NCBI GenBank assembly: GCA_016281295.1
Contig: JAEEII010000110.1
Span: 1-27,815, forward strand
Length of the DNA stretch: 27,815 nucleotides
Direction of reading: 5' to 3'
DNA from: Bacteroidales bacterium
Lineage (GTDB): Bacteria > Bacteroidota > Bacteroidia > Bacteroidales > F082
Below the pieces are notes generated by a model, which saw only the letters and a program-made list of their open reading frames with translations, was not told where the DNA came from and ran no database searches. A program made the translations under genes and the position numbers. Every line of letters starts with the position of its first letter. Positions within the stretch are counted from its first letter, which is position 1. Positions 17,039 through 24,613 of the stretch are shown piece by piece.

Positions 17039-18172
17039 CTAAACTCCCTCCAGCTTCTTCAAGTCTCTCTCGCTATATCCCTCATTCGTGTTGGTGTGCT
17101 GTTCCATGGTGATGGCGTAGTCCTCGAGTTTCTCCGGTTTCTCACCTTTTTTGTTTTTCTCGATGATTTCCTTCACTTTGTCAACGGGGATAGCCATGAT
17201 GTTGCTCTTGTCGGTGGTATAGGAATACCACATAATGCCTTTGAACACGTCGTTTTTCTGGTGGATGGCGTCGCCGTTTTTGAATTTAAGCACGATATTC
17301 GTGTCGGAGAAATCCTTCAAAGCCTCCATGTATGCCTCATACTCGAAATTGAGGCAGCATTTCAGTTTGCCGCATTGTCCGGCTAACTTCTGAGGGTTAG
17401 GTGAGAGCTGCTGCACGCGGGCCACGTTGGTTGTCACCGACTGGAAGTCGCTGATCCATGAGGCGCAGCACAGTTCGCGGCCACAAGAGCCAATGCCGCC
17501 TAACTTGGCCGACTCTTGACGCACGCCGATTTGGCGCATCTCGATACGGATGTGGAACTCTTCAGCCAGCTTCTTGATCAGCTCACGGAAATCTACACGC
17601 CCGTCGGCGGTATAATAGAAAATCGCTTTCGTTTTGTCGCCTTGATATTCGATGTCGTTGAGTTTCATCTCTAATCCAAGGTTGTCGGCAATGGCTCTGG
17701 TTCGATATAAGGTACTGTCTTCCAATGCGATGGCTGACAGCCATTTCTCCACGTCATTAGGCCGTGCCCTGCGATATACTTTCTTCATCTCCTCGATAGG
17801 CGTGCGGTAATGTTTGCGTTTCATCTGCCGTTCCGCCAGGGTGCCGACGAGGGTGACGATGCCGATGTCGTGTCCGATGGCGGCTTCCACCGCTACAATC
17901 TCGCCTTCATGGAGGTCGAGATCCTCAGGGTAGAGGTAGAAGTCTTTGTGGTCGTTCTTGAATCTCACCTCGGCGATGCGGGGTGTGCCTTCTATGGTGG
18001 CGCCTTCATAGTCTTTCATCCAGTTGAACTCGTTCAGCTTGCTTCCGCTGCGATTCAATACCGGTTGTCCGGGGACATATTCCCCTCTGATTTTACAGCA
18101 TCCTCGGTTGAAAACGGGATCTTTCAAACTGGGTTTTGACTCTATGGCTTTGCTTTTATACGTTTCTGACAT
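17039..18172 (-). CDS. ricT: RicT/YaaT-like PSP1-domain protein
   Basis: This encodes 377 residues. The PSP1 C-terminal domain is recognised by its cysteine clusters, GSCGRELCCASWI and QCGKLKCCLNFEYE, with the SPNPQKLAG segment between them. In Bacillus subtilis the homologue RicT belongs to an Fe-S-containing complex that affects RNase Y activity and mRNA processing; the role in Bacteroidetes is not known. The N-terminus carries an extra GCCKIRG motif. The gene leads a likely six-gene minus-strand transcription unit (ricT, gldH, PBP1A, obgE, PAP2, small ORF), and gaps in the run are about 30 bases or less. Confidence 0.93.
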   Translation of the reverse strand: MSETYKSKAIESKPSLKDPVFNRGCCKIRGEYVPGQPVLNRSGSKLNEFNWMKDYEGATIEGTPRIAEVRFKNDHKDFYLYPEDLDLHEGEIVAVEAAIGHDIGIVTLVGTLAERQMKRKHYRTPIEEMKKVYRRARPNDVEKWLSAIALEDSTLYRTRAIADNLGLEMKLNDIEYQGDKTKAIFYYTADGRVDFRELIKKLAEEFHIRIEMRQIGVRQESAKLGGIGSCGRELCCASWISDFQSVTTNVARVQQLSPNPQKLAGQCGKLKCCLNFEYEAYMEALKDFSDTNIVLKFKNGDAIHQKNDVFKGIMWYSYTTDKSNIMAIPVDKVKEIIEKNKKGEKPEKLEDYAITMEQHTNTNEGYSERDLKKLEGV

Positions 18173-18219
18173 GATTTTTCAAATCTCAAAATTACTATGA
18201 TGAATAGTTATAAAACTTG

Positions 18220-18253
18220 CAAAAATACAAAAAAGTTGCTTTTGTCGGCCAAA
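18220..18253 (-). promoter_or_regulatory. Candidate promoter of the ricT operon
   Basis: On the minus strand a TTTG (18250-18253) is followed after 22 bases by TATTTTTG (18220-18227), resembling the Bacteroidetes TTTG / TAnnTTTG pair. The spacing is slightly longer than the usual 19-21. It is interleaved with the lemA promoter. Confidence 0.5.
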
Positions 18254-18267
18254 AAAACGTACCTTTG
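18236..18267 (+). promoter_or_regulatory. Candidate promoter of lemA
   Basis: TTG at 18236-18238 is followed after 21 bases by TACCTTTG at 18260-18267, a match to TAnnTTTG. Because this box lies inside the longer in-frame reading of lemA, it supports the later ATG at 18311. Confidence 0.55.
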
Positions 18268-18275
18268 CCCTCAAC

Positions 18276-18307
18276 AATTCAACAAATCAATAATTCAACA
18301 AATCAAC
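18276..18307 (+). repeat. Two-copy 16-bp tandem repeat in the lemA leader
   Basis: AATTCAACAAATCAAT at 18276-18291 is followed directly by the same 16-mer with one change at 18292-18307, ending three bases before the lemA ATG. The segment contains no G, so it should be unstructured and leave the start open. Confidence 0.75.
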
Positions 18308-18310
18308 AAC

Positions 18311-18910
18311 ATGAAAAAAGGTGGACTTATCATTATTTTAGTCATTCTCGGAGCCATGGCGCTTTGGGGAGTGCGTGTTTACAACAACCTCGTTTCAAAA
18401 CAGGAAACCGTGGAGCAAGCCGTTGGCGATGTGCAGGCAGCTTACCAAAAGCGTGCCGACCAGATTCCCAATGTGGCGGCCACTGCAAAGCAATACTCTG
18501 ATTACGAAGGTGAAGCTTTCAAGAATATCGTGGAGGCTCGTGCCAAAGCCACTTCAACGACTCTCGACCTGTCGAACATCGACGAGCAGCAGCTGGCCAA
18601 TTATCAAAAGGTGCAGGATGAACTCATGAAGACCATGCGTTCCAACCTTAATGTCATCGTGGAACGTTATCCTGACCTCAAGGCGAACACGCTCTATTTG
18701 AACCTTCAGGATAACATCGAGAGTTGCGAGAATCAAATCGCCAATGCCCGTAAGGTCTTCAACGAGAAAGCGAAGGAATACAACCAATGTCTCCGTCGTT
18801 TCCCGAATAACCTGATTGCTGGCATGTTCAATTTCGACAAGATGCCTTACTTCCAAGCCTCTGAAGGCGCCGAAGTGGCTCCCAGCGTTAAGGACTTGTT
18901 CAACGAGTGA
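18311..18910 (+). CDS. lemA: LemA family protein
   Basis: This encodes 199 residues from ATG 18311. An N-terminal transmembrane helix (about 4-21) is followed by the LemA helical bundle: VYNNLVSKQETVEQAVGDVQ, a coiled segment with YPDLKAN, then NQCLRRFPNNLIAGMF near the C-terminus. The protein should be anchored in the inner membrane with a soluble helical domain. LemA function is poorly defined; in many bacteria it neighbours TPM-domain proteins, but none is here. The usual first motif reads YQKRADQIPNV, where most homologues have Arg-Arg-x-Asp-Leu-Ile-Pro-Asn. Confidence 0.94.
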   Translation: MKKGGLIIILVILGAMALWGVRVYNNLVSKQETVEQAVGDVQAAYQKRADQIPNVAATAKQYSDYEGEAFKNIVEARAKATSTTLDLSNIDEQQLANYQKVQDELMKTMRSNLNVIVERYPDLKANTLYLNLQDNIESCENQIANARKVFNEKAKEYNQCLRRFPNNLIAGMFNFDKMPYFQASEGAEVAPSVKDLFNE

Positions 18911-18928
18911 TAATCTAGGTTAGAGGTT

Positions 18929-19259
18929 TACCCCGTTAGGGGTTCCATCTCGGTAGAAAACAACCATTTCCGTAGAAAGATACCCCGTAGGGGTTTAATC
19001 TCGGTAGAAAACAGCCGTTCCCATAAAGAGATACCCCGTAGGGGTTTAATCTCGGTAGAAAACAACCATTTCCGTAGAAAGATACCCCGTAGGGGTTTAA
19101 TCTCGGTAGAAAACAGCCGTTCCCATAAAGAGATACCCCGTAGGGGTTTAATCTCGGTAGAAAACAGCCGTTCCCATAAAGAGATACCCCGTTAGGGGTT
19201 TAATCTCGGTAGAAATAAAACGGATTTCTCTACCGAGAATAAAACCTGACGGGGTAATC
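18929..19259. repeat. Array of six 51-bp palindromic repeats closed by an inverted copy
   Basis: Copies begin with TACCCCG at 18929, 18981, 19032, 19083, 19134 and 19185. Each holds ACCCCGTAGGGGT (a small palindrome) and TCTCGGTAGAAA. Two tail types alternate (AACCATTTCCGTAGAAAGA and AGCCGTTCCCATAAAGAGA), giving order A, B, A, B, B and then a truncated sixth copy. A reverse-complement copy follows at about 19220-19259. The array fills nearly all of the ~370-bp gap between lemA and the converging metallopeptidase gene; nothing else is seen there. Confidence 0.9.
19182..19259. terminator. Long hairpin formed by the last direct and the inverted repeat copy
   Basis: The sixth direct copy (from 19182) and the inverted copy (to 19259) form imperfect arms of about 35 bases around a short AAAACGG-like loop, with the best match over TCTCGGTAGA. 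Lying between two convergent genes, it could stop transcription from both sides. There is no clean U-tract, so this is inference from position and structure. Confidence 0.45.
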
Positions 19260-19280
19260 TTTTCAAACCAAAACCGCTTC

Positions 19281-20141
19281 TTATAGCGCTGAGTAAGCTG
19301 GTGAGAAGGTGTCGCCTAAGCTTACGTCACCGGTGCGAAGGCCTTTCTTCAGCCAGGTGGAGCGCTGGGCTGAGGTGCCATGGTTGAAGGTCTCAGGCAT
19401 GGTGCGTCCGTAGGCTTGTCTCTGAAGATAGTCGTCACCAATCTTGGCAGCGGCGTTCAGTGCCTCTTCGATGTCGCCATCTTCCAACGACCCAAACATC
19501 TTGTTGTCATGGTAAGCCCAAACACCTGCATAAAAGTCAGCCTGTAACTCCAGACGCACACTGGTCTGGTTGTATCCAGCGGTGTTTTTGCCGTATTGAG
19601 CCATCTTGTTGTGAGCGGCATTGAGGGTGCCTAACAAATACTGCACATGGTGTCCCACCTCATGCGCGATCACGTATGCGTAAGCGAAGTCACCGTCAGC
19701 GCCAATCTGTCTCTTCATGCTCTTGAAAAACTCCAGGTCAAGATACACGGTCTGGTCCGCCGAGCAATAGAATGGCCCGCTGTCGGAAGTGGCGTTGCCA
19801 CACCCTGAGCTCACCGCATCTGAGAAAATCACCATCTTGGGAGGCTGATAAGTGCGACCCATCTTACGGAACTCCTGTGTCCACACATCCTCAGTGCCGG
19901 CAAGGATGCGTTTGCAGAACTGCATCAGCTCGACATCCACCTCGCTGTAGTCCTCCGTCTGGGTGTACTCAGTCTGTTGTCCTTGCTGCATCTGAACCAC
20001 TTGACTTGGATCACCGCCCAGTAAGCTGATTAATAGATAAATAATGATACCACCGAGGCCAATGCCACCGGCTGCGGCCACCGTCTTTTTTCCACGACGG
20101 TCTTCCACGTTCGTACTTTCTCTACGTCCTTCTAGTCTCAT
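19281..20141 (-). CDS. YpfJ/KPN_02809 family neutral zinc metallopeptidase
   Basis: This encodes 286 residues from ATG 20141. A nine-codon extension to 20168 is rejected because the family N-terminus is MRLEGRRESTNVEDRRG. A transmembrane helix spans about 22-42 (VAAAGGIGLGGIIIYLLISLL). The extracytoplasmic domain has the zinc-binding HEVGHH (His160, Glu161, His164) and a downstream LELQADFYAG with Glu198 as a likely third ligand. Motifs FSDAVSSGCGNATSDSGPFYCSADQTVYLDL are typical of this family, whose substrates are unknown. It converges on lemA across the palindromic array and diverges from the TMEM43-like gene. Confidence 0.93.
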   Translation of the reverse strand: MRLEGRRESTNVEDRRGKKTVAAAGGIGLGGIIIYLLISLLGGDPSQVVQMQQGQQTEYTQTEDYSEVDVELMQFCKRILAGTEDVWTQEFRKMGRTYQPPKMVIFSDAVSSGCGNATSDSGPFYCSADQTVYLDLEFFKSMKRQIGADGDFAYAYVIAHEVGHHVQYLLGTLNAAHNKMAQYGKNTAGYNQTSVRLELQADFYAGVWAYHDNKMFGSLEDGDIEEALNAAAKIGDDYLQRQAYGRTMPETFNHGTSAQRSTWLKKGLRTGDVSLGDTFSPAYSAL

Positions 20142-20193
20142 AGTTGTAATGTTTTGAAATGATGGCACAAAAATAAAAAAATCGTGACAATTG

Positions 20194-20201
20194 CAAAAAT
20201 A
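20194..20201 (-). promoter_or_regulatory. Candidate -7 box for the metallopeptidase gene
   Basis: On the minus strand this reads TATTTTTG, matching TAnnTTTG, 52 bases before ATG 20141. A second copy of the same octamer lies closer, at 20168-20175. Either could serve. Confidence 0.45.
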
Positions 20202-20202
20202 G

Positions 20203-20233
20203 TTTGTACTTAAGTTTTTAATCTTTATTTTTG
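20203..20233 (+). promoter_or_regulatory. Promoter of the TMEM43-like gene
   Basis: TTTG at 20203-20206, exactly 19 bases, then TATTTTTG at 20226-20233: a textbook Bacteroidetes -33/-7 pair. The predicted leader is about 55 bases. It abuts the divergent metallopeptidase box. Confidence 0.65.
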
Positions 20234-20296
20234 CTTTTTGATATTTATACCTGATATCATCGAGTAATGTTGAATAATTTTAAATAAATATGTAAA

Positions 20297-21514
20297 ATGG
20301 CTTATCAAGAAACAAACAGAACATCCTACGGGAAAAATGTAGGGAACTCTTTCAAAGGGATTCTCACGGGACTGGTGATGGTGATTGTCGCCACCATCCT
20401 GATTTTTTGGAATGAAAACCGTGCGATTAAGAACTATAAGGCTATCGGGCGTGCTCAGGATGCATGTGTGGAAATGCCTGACATCAACACAGTATCCCCT
20501 GATTTTGAGGGCAAGACGGTGCATTGCACGGGTGTGGCTTCCACCAAAGAAATGCTTTCTGACGAGAACTTCGGTGTTCGGGTCAACGGTCTCTGCCTGA
20601 AACGTCAGGTGGAATACTTCCAGTGGGTGGAGCATTCCAAGACTACCACGAAAGAGAAAATCGGTGGCGCTACCGAGGAGACCACTACTTATACCTACGA
20701 AAAAGAATGGGTGTCCTCGCCACAAGCGAGTTCCAAGTTCAAGGATCCTACCTATCAAAACCGTAATTTTGTGTATCAGGTCATCGACGAAAAAGAGATG
20801 GTGCCTGATATCATCAGCTTCGGAGCGTACAAACTCCCTCCGTTCATCGCAGCTTCCATCCGCGGTAACGAGCCAGCAATGGTCGAGATGGACAGCGCCA
20901 CGTTGCGTCAGTGGAACAGTGCTGTCAAGGCTCAGCTCGGCCTTTCTGACACCATCAACGCAAATTACCTTACGGTGCGTGATAACGTGGTTTATATAGG
21001 CTCCAGCATGGATAAACCTGATGTGGGTGATGTCCGCGTGACCTTCACATACGTGCCAAACGACCAACAGATTTCCATCATCGCCAACGTCACCGGTAAC
21101 ACCTTCACCCAGTATGTTGACCAAAGAAACGGGAAGACCGTCTCTTCCGTGGCCATGGGAACAGTGCCTGCCGAGCAGATGTTCGAGTCGCTGAAGAAAA
21201 ACAACAAGATGATCACCTGGATCATCCGTCTGGTCATTCTCATCATCATCATCGCTGGCTTCCGTAAGATTTTCGCTTTTGTCCCCACCCTCCTCAAGGT
21301 GTTGCCTTTCTTGGGCAAAGGCGTTGGAGCCATCTTGGGCTTCGCCTGCACTATCATCGGCATTGCCTGGACCTTCCTCTTTATTGGCATTGCCTGGATT
21401 GCTGTGCGTCCTGTACTCGGTATCTCTCTGCTTGTTGCGGTCATCGCCCTCATCGTATGGCTTGTCATGCGCAGTAAGAAAGCTGGAGGTGGAGAATTGA
21501 AAACTGAGAACTGA
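20297..21514 (+). CDS. TMEM43 family membrane protein
   Basis: This encodes 405 residues. A transmembrane helix near residues 22-39 (ILTGLVMVIVATILIFW) precedes a large extracytoplasmic domain with VSPDFEGKTVHCTGVAS and the KRQVEYFQWVE segment typical of the TMEM43/LUMA family. Four hydrophobic segments form the C-terminus (about 295-395). Bacterial members are of unknown function; the human homologue is an inner nuclear membrane protein. The final residues (GGGELKTEN) come from spacer-like DNA rich in AACTGAGA words. A longer antisense frame covers this gene but has no family features. Confidence 0.9.
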   Translation: MAYQETNRTSYGKNVGNSFKGILTGLVMVIVATILIFWNENRAIKNYKAIGRAQDACVEMPDINTVSPDFEGKTVHCTGVASTKEMLSDENFGVRVNGLCLKRQVEYFQWVEHSKTTTKEKIGGATEETTTYTYEKEWVSSPQASSKFKDPTYQNRNFVYQVIDEKEMVPDIISFGAYKLPPFIAASIRGNEPAMVEMDSATLRQWNSAVKAQLGLSDTINANYLTVRDNVVYIGSSMDKPDVGDVRVTFTYVPNDQQISIIANVTGNTFTQYVDQRNGKTVSSVAMGTVPAEQMFESLKKNNKMITWIIRLVILIIIIAGFRKIFAFVPTLLKVLPFLGKGVGAILGFACTIIGIAWTFLFIGIAWIAVRPVLGISLLVAVIALIVWLVMRSKKAGGGELKTEN

Positions 21515-21534
21515 GAACACGTTGCCCGCTCCCT

Positions 21535-21561
21535 CTAAATTCTAAATTATAAATTCTAAAT
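21535..21561 (+). repeat. 27-bp AT-rich leader element, copy 1
   Basis: A 27-base stretch of TAAATTC words lies 10 bases before the ATG of the 64-residue ORF. It matches 26111-26137, upstream of gltX, at 26 of 27 positions. Confidence 0.8.
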
Positions 21562-21571
21562 TAATAAAACT

Positions 21572-21766
21572 ATGTATGTCTATGTAAATGATATTCAAGT
21601 GAAGACCTATTATGGTGCCAAAGTGAAATCGGCAATCATGGCTTATTTCAGAGACCATGACCTCTCGCCTAAAACGGAAATAAAAGAGGTGAGAGATGCC
21701 TACGGTAACCTCATCGCCCTTGATGGTTCCATACGTTCTAATTCAAAAATCTACATCAAGATATGA
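21572..21766 (+). CDS. 64-residue protein with beta-grasp-like pattern
   Basis: The product has no signal peptide or membrane segment, so it is probably cytosolic. Predicted layout by eye is a hairpin (YVYVNDIQVKTYYG), a helix (AKVKSAIMAYFRDH), then two late strands with a VRDAYGNLIALDGSIRSNSKIYIK pattern (shown here only to mark the Gly-Asn and Asp-Gly turns). This order resembles small ubiquitin-like/ThiS-type beta-grasp proteins, but the C-terminal Gly-Gly of sulfur carriers is absent. Its stop overlaps the ATG of the next gene (ATGA), implying translational coupling with the 5'-nucleotidase. Function is unknown; fold assignment is inference. Confidence 0.75.
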   Translation: MYVYVNDIQVKTYYGAKVKSAIMAYFRDHDLSPKTEIKEVRDAYGNLIALDGSIRSNSKIYIKI

Positions 21767-23190
21767 GAAAAACTTATTCTTTTTTGTTTCTTGGATTGGC
21801 GCTGCTATTCGCTTTTTCCAGCTGCCAGCCCAAGGAGAGGAAGCTGTATGTCGCCACCATCAACGACATGCATGCTAACATCGATAACTTCCCCAAACTC
21901 GCTACCGTGTTGGACAGTCTCCGTGCCGTGCATCCCGACCTGCTGCTTTTCTCGGCGGGTGACAACCGCTCGGGCAACCCCATCAACGACAGGAATCCCG
22001 AACCAGGCCGTCCTATGGTCGAGCTTATGAACGCGGTTCATTTCGACATGAGTATCTTTGGTAACCACGAATGGGACGCGGGAGCCTGTGCTTTGCGTGA
22101 CGTGGTGAAAAGGGCTGACTTTCCTTTCGTGTGCGCCAACGTGTCTTTCGATGACACGCTGAACATGGATGTCAAGCCATATATGGTCTTCGAGCGTCAG
22201 GGCCTCAAGATAGGTGTTCTTGGTGTCATCCAGCTGGGATTGACGGGCATCCCCGATTTCCATCCCAAAAATGCCCCGGGCAGTCATTTCCGTCCTGCGG
22301 TGGAGGTCATCCCTGAATATCTGTCTTTAAAAGACCAGTGTGATGCCCTTTTCTTAGTCTCACATTACGGTTTCGAGGATGATGTGGAGCTGGCCAACCA
22401 GTTCCCTCAATTCGATGCCATCTTCGGTGGTCATTCCCACACGCTGGTGAACGACAACACCATCGTCAACGGCGTGCTTATCACTCAAGCTTTAAATAGA
22501 GTCAAATACCTCACTCTCAGTACCTTCACATTCGACAGAAAAGGCAGAATCATTGCCAAGGAAAGCCATAACATCCCGCTTGCTGCGGAGCAACCCCAAG
22601 CGAAAATCAAAGCTATGGTGGATGACTTCAACCATAACGAGGTGTTTATGAAGGTGGTGGGCGACAATGCTGCGGTGGTTGAGGATTGCCGCCAGTGCCT
22701 GGGTTGTCTGATGGCTGACGCGGCTATGGAAGGCACAGGCGCTCAGATGGCCTTTCAAAACTATGGCGGGGTTCGTTTCGACACCCTTGGAGTACGTCCC
22801 ATCACGCTGAAGGATGTCTGCTCCCTCGATCCTTTTGACAACGAGCTGGTGCGGTTCGACATGACAGGGCAGGAGATCCTCGATTTCCTGGCTGTCTCGT
22901 TCTTCACAGATCACGGCCCCAACTTCTGCGCCGGTTGTTCCTATTCTTTCACGGTGGATGAGGAAGGCCAGATGAAAGATTGCCAAGTGATGCTCAGCAA
23001 TGGCAAGCCATTGAATTTGAAGGAACATTATCAAGTGGTGATGAACAGCTATATGTCGTCCTCGTTCGACTTCCCCCACGAGGATCCGGGTGTCTCCACT
23101 TTCCGCACTTCCAATGAGGTGCTGGTGGAATACCTCGCCGCCCATCCTCAGATCAATTATGCGAACACGATGAGGGTGATTGAAAAATAG
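21763..23190 (+). CDS. Lipoprotein 5'-nucleotidase / metallophosphatase
   Basis: This encodes 475 residues. A lipoprotein signal ends in FSSC (lipidated Cys21). The calcineurin-like metallophosphatase domain shows metal ligands Asp35 and His37 (INDMHA), Asp67 (SAGDN), Asn101-His102 (GNHEWD), a later His in LVSHYG and GGHSHT. The C-terminal 5'-nucleotidase substrate domain follows (FQNYGGVR and the SLDPFDNELVRFDMTG block). Such enzymes release nucleosides and phosphate from nucleotides outside the inner membrane, supporting nucleoside salvage. The C-terminal domain contains an unusual number of cysteines (CRQCLGC, CAGC). Start at 21763 is fixed by the ATGA overlap and the signal peptide. Confidence 0.92.
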   Translation: MRKTYSFLFLGLALLFAFSSCQPKERKLYVATINDMHANIDNFPKLATVLDSLRAVHPDLLLFSAGDNRSGNPINDRNPEPGRPMVELMNAVHFDMSIFGNHEWDAGACALRDVVKRADFPFVCANVSFDDTLNMDVKPYMVFERQGLKIGVLGVIQLGLTGIPDFHPKNAPGSHFRPAVEVIPEYLSLKDQCDALFLVSHYGFEDDVELANQFPQFDAIFGGHSHTLVNDNTIVNGVLITQALNRVKYLTLSTFTFDRKGRIIAKESHNIPLAAEQPQAKIKAMVDDFNHNEVFMKVVGDNAAVVEDCRQCLGCLMADAAMEGTGAQMAFQNYGGVRFDTLGVRPITLKDVCSLDPFDNELVRFDMTGQEILDFLAVSFFTDHGPNFCAGCSYSFTVDEEGQMKDCQVMLSNGKPLNLKEHYQVVMNSYMSSSFDFPHEDPGVSTFRTSNEVLVEYLAAHPQINYANTMRVIEK

Positions 23191-23270
23191 CAGTCAATTT
23201 GATTTGGTTGTTTTTTTGGAATGGATTTTGTAATAACCAAAGCGAGTTTAACCTTTAAAAACACAGCATC

Positions 23271-24482
23271 ATGAAAACCAAGAAATTCTTTATGACATTC
23301 CTGTTAGCAATGGGGATGATCATCGCCAAAGCAGCGAACGGCTTTCCGCCAGAATTGGTCTTGGTCTCACAACCCGTGTTGACCTACAATGCCAATTCGG
23401 TCACTATCTACTACGACGTACAGAACATCGGTGATTATACTTACAGAGGCGATCTTTACATCTATCTCGATCCCGATGATGGTTATTATTATGCCAGAAA
23501 ATACATGAAAGTACGTCCCGGACGAATTAGAAGATTTGCGGTCACCATCCCGGCCTATCGTCCGAATCCCTCCTGGGTTTACACGGTGATGCCTTATTAT
23601 GAATTAGGTAACGAGCTTTACAGCTTCACCACTTTCGAGTACTTTGAGCCAGTGCGTTTCTGCTGGTACGGGCCTCACACCGAGCCTTGGGTAGTGATTC
23701 ATGTCGGACCGCGTGTGCGTTACTATCACCGTCCCGCTCCTTACCGCTACTACTACGACGGTTACTATCCCATCCTGCCTCCTCCTCCTGGCGGCTATCC
23801 TCCGGGCTACTACGATGGACTTCACCCGCTGAACCCTGTACATCACACCTACGCACATCACCACAGCCACGGCGGTTATCCGGCCAACCATCATCCTGAG
23901 GCAGAAGTCCCGGGCTACAACAAACCCACTGATGCCACGGTGGCGCGCCCCGGCTCCTCCCACACCCCGGGCAGCATGAGCTCACGTGACCCCAACGCCA
24001 CTAACAACGCCAGCGTCAACACCCATAATAATAACAACACGGGTGCTACCACCCGCCCGAACGGCAACACTGGAACGGTGAATCGTCCGAACAGCGGTAG
24101 CTCTAACAACGCCACCAACACGGGTGCCACTACCCGCCCGAACAACAACACTGGAACGGTGACTCGCCCGAACAGCAGCGGCTCTAACAACTCCAGCAGC
24201 ACCCGCCCCAGCAGTGGATCTGGCACGGTCAACCGTCCGAACAACAGTGGCAACAGCTCCAACGGCACCCGCCCAAGCGGCACCAACAACAGCTCCAGCA
24301 CTGTTAATCGTCCCAATAGCAGCAGCAATAGCGGTCGCACAGGCAACAGCAGCTCCAGCTCGAGCAGTGGTCGCAAAAACAACAGCTCTAACAGCTCCAA
24401 CAGCAACAGCAGCGGACGTTCAGGCTCCAACAGCTCGAACAACGGTGGAAGAACTCCCAGCGGCCCTTCACGCGGCAGATAA
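23271..24482 (+). CDS. Secreted protein with Tyr/Pro/His-rich middle and Asn/Ser-rich tail
   Basis: This encodes 403 residues. A signal peptide (to about AKA, residue 20) is followed by a beta-sandwich-like domain to ~125 (VTIYYDVQNIGDYTYRGDLYIYL), which resembles CARDB/adhesive folds. Next is a Tyr/Pro/Gly/His-rich stretch (about 140-215, with PPPPGGYPPGYYDG and HHTYAHHHSH). The last ~170 residues are low complexity: Asn, Ser, Gly, Thr, Arg-Pro, with a repeated NTGATTRPN / NTGTVxRPN unit. No sorting domain or lipobox is seen. It is probably exported to the periplasm or surface; the His-rich part might bind metal. I recognise no named family. The ~80 bases upstream hold no exact promoter box. 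Confidence 0.82.
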   Translation: MKTKKFFMTFLLAMGMIIAKAANGFPPELVLVSQPVLTYNANSVTIYYDVQNIGDYTYRGDLYIYLDPDDGYYYARKYMKVRPGRIRRFAVTIPAYRPNPSWVYTVMPYYELGNELYSFTTFEYFEPVRFCWYGPHTEPWVVIHVGPRVRYYHRPAPYRYYYDGYYPILPPPPGGYPPGYYDGLHPLNPVHHTYAHHHSHGGYPANHHPEAEVPGYNKPTDATVARPGSSHTPGSMSSRDPNATNNASVNTHNNNNTGATTRPNGNTGTVNRPNSGSSNNATNTGATTRPNNNTGTVTRPNSSGSNNSSSTRPSSGSGTVNRPNNSGNSSNGTRPSGTNNSSSTVNRPNSSSNSGRTGNSSSSSSSGRKNNSSNSSNSNSSGRSGSNSSNNGGRTPSGPSRGR

Positions 24483-24502
24483 ATAATCCACACGATATCT
24501 TC

Positions 24503-24530
24503 AAAAAATCCCGCCTCGGCGGGATTTTTT
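24503..24530 (+). terminator. Strong intrinsic terminator
   Basis: A perfect inverted repeat AAAAAATCCCGC / GCGGGATTTTTT with a four-base CTCG loop lies 20 bases after the stop of the secreted-protein gene. The GC-rich stem followed by six Ts is classic; the A-run on the other side would also let it work in reverse. Confidence 0.93.
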
Positions 24531-24613
24531 AGTATGTATCACAACAACTCTAAGAAATACGCACAATTCGCCTAATTCGCCGACAAAAAAAGTCGAGCCA
24601 ACTCCTTTTTTTG

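Noticed and set aside
18197..18310. N-terminal extension of lemA by 38 codons
   Set aside because: It would translate through the promoter box and the 16-bp leader repeat, and precedes the natural membrane anchor.
18929..19259. Possible CRISPR array
   Set aside because: Units are contiguous 51-bp copies with only two recurring tail types, no unique spacers and no cas genes nearby; the repeat is better read as an extragenic palindrome.
20225..21520. Antisense ORF of 431 codons over the TMEM43-like gene
   Set aside because: It is longer than the real gene but has no signal, domain or promoter, while the sense frame has family features, membrane segments and a -33/-7 promoter.
23915..24493. 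Leu/Pro-rich antisense ORF of 192 codons
   Set aside because: It mirrors the Asn/Ser-rich low-complexity tail on the other strand and has no start context or homologous features.
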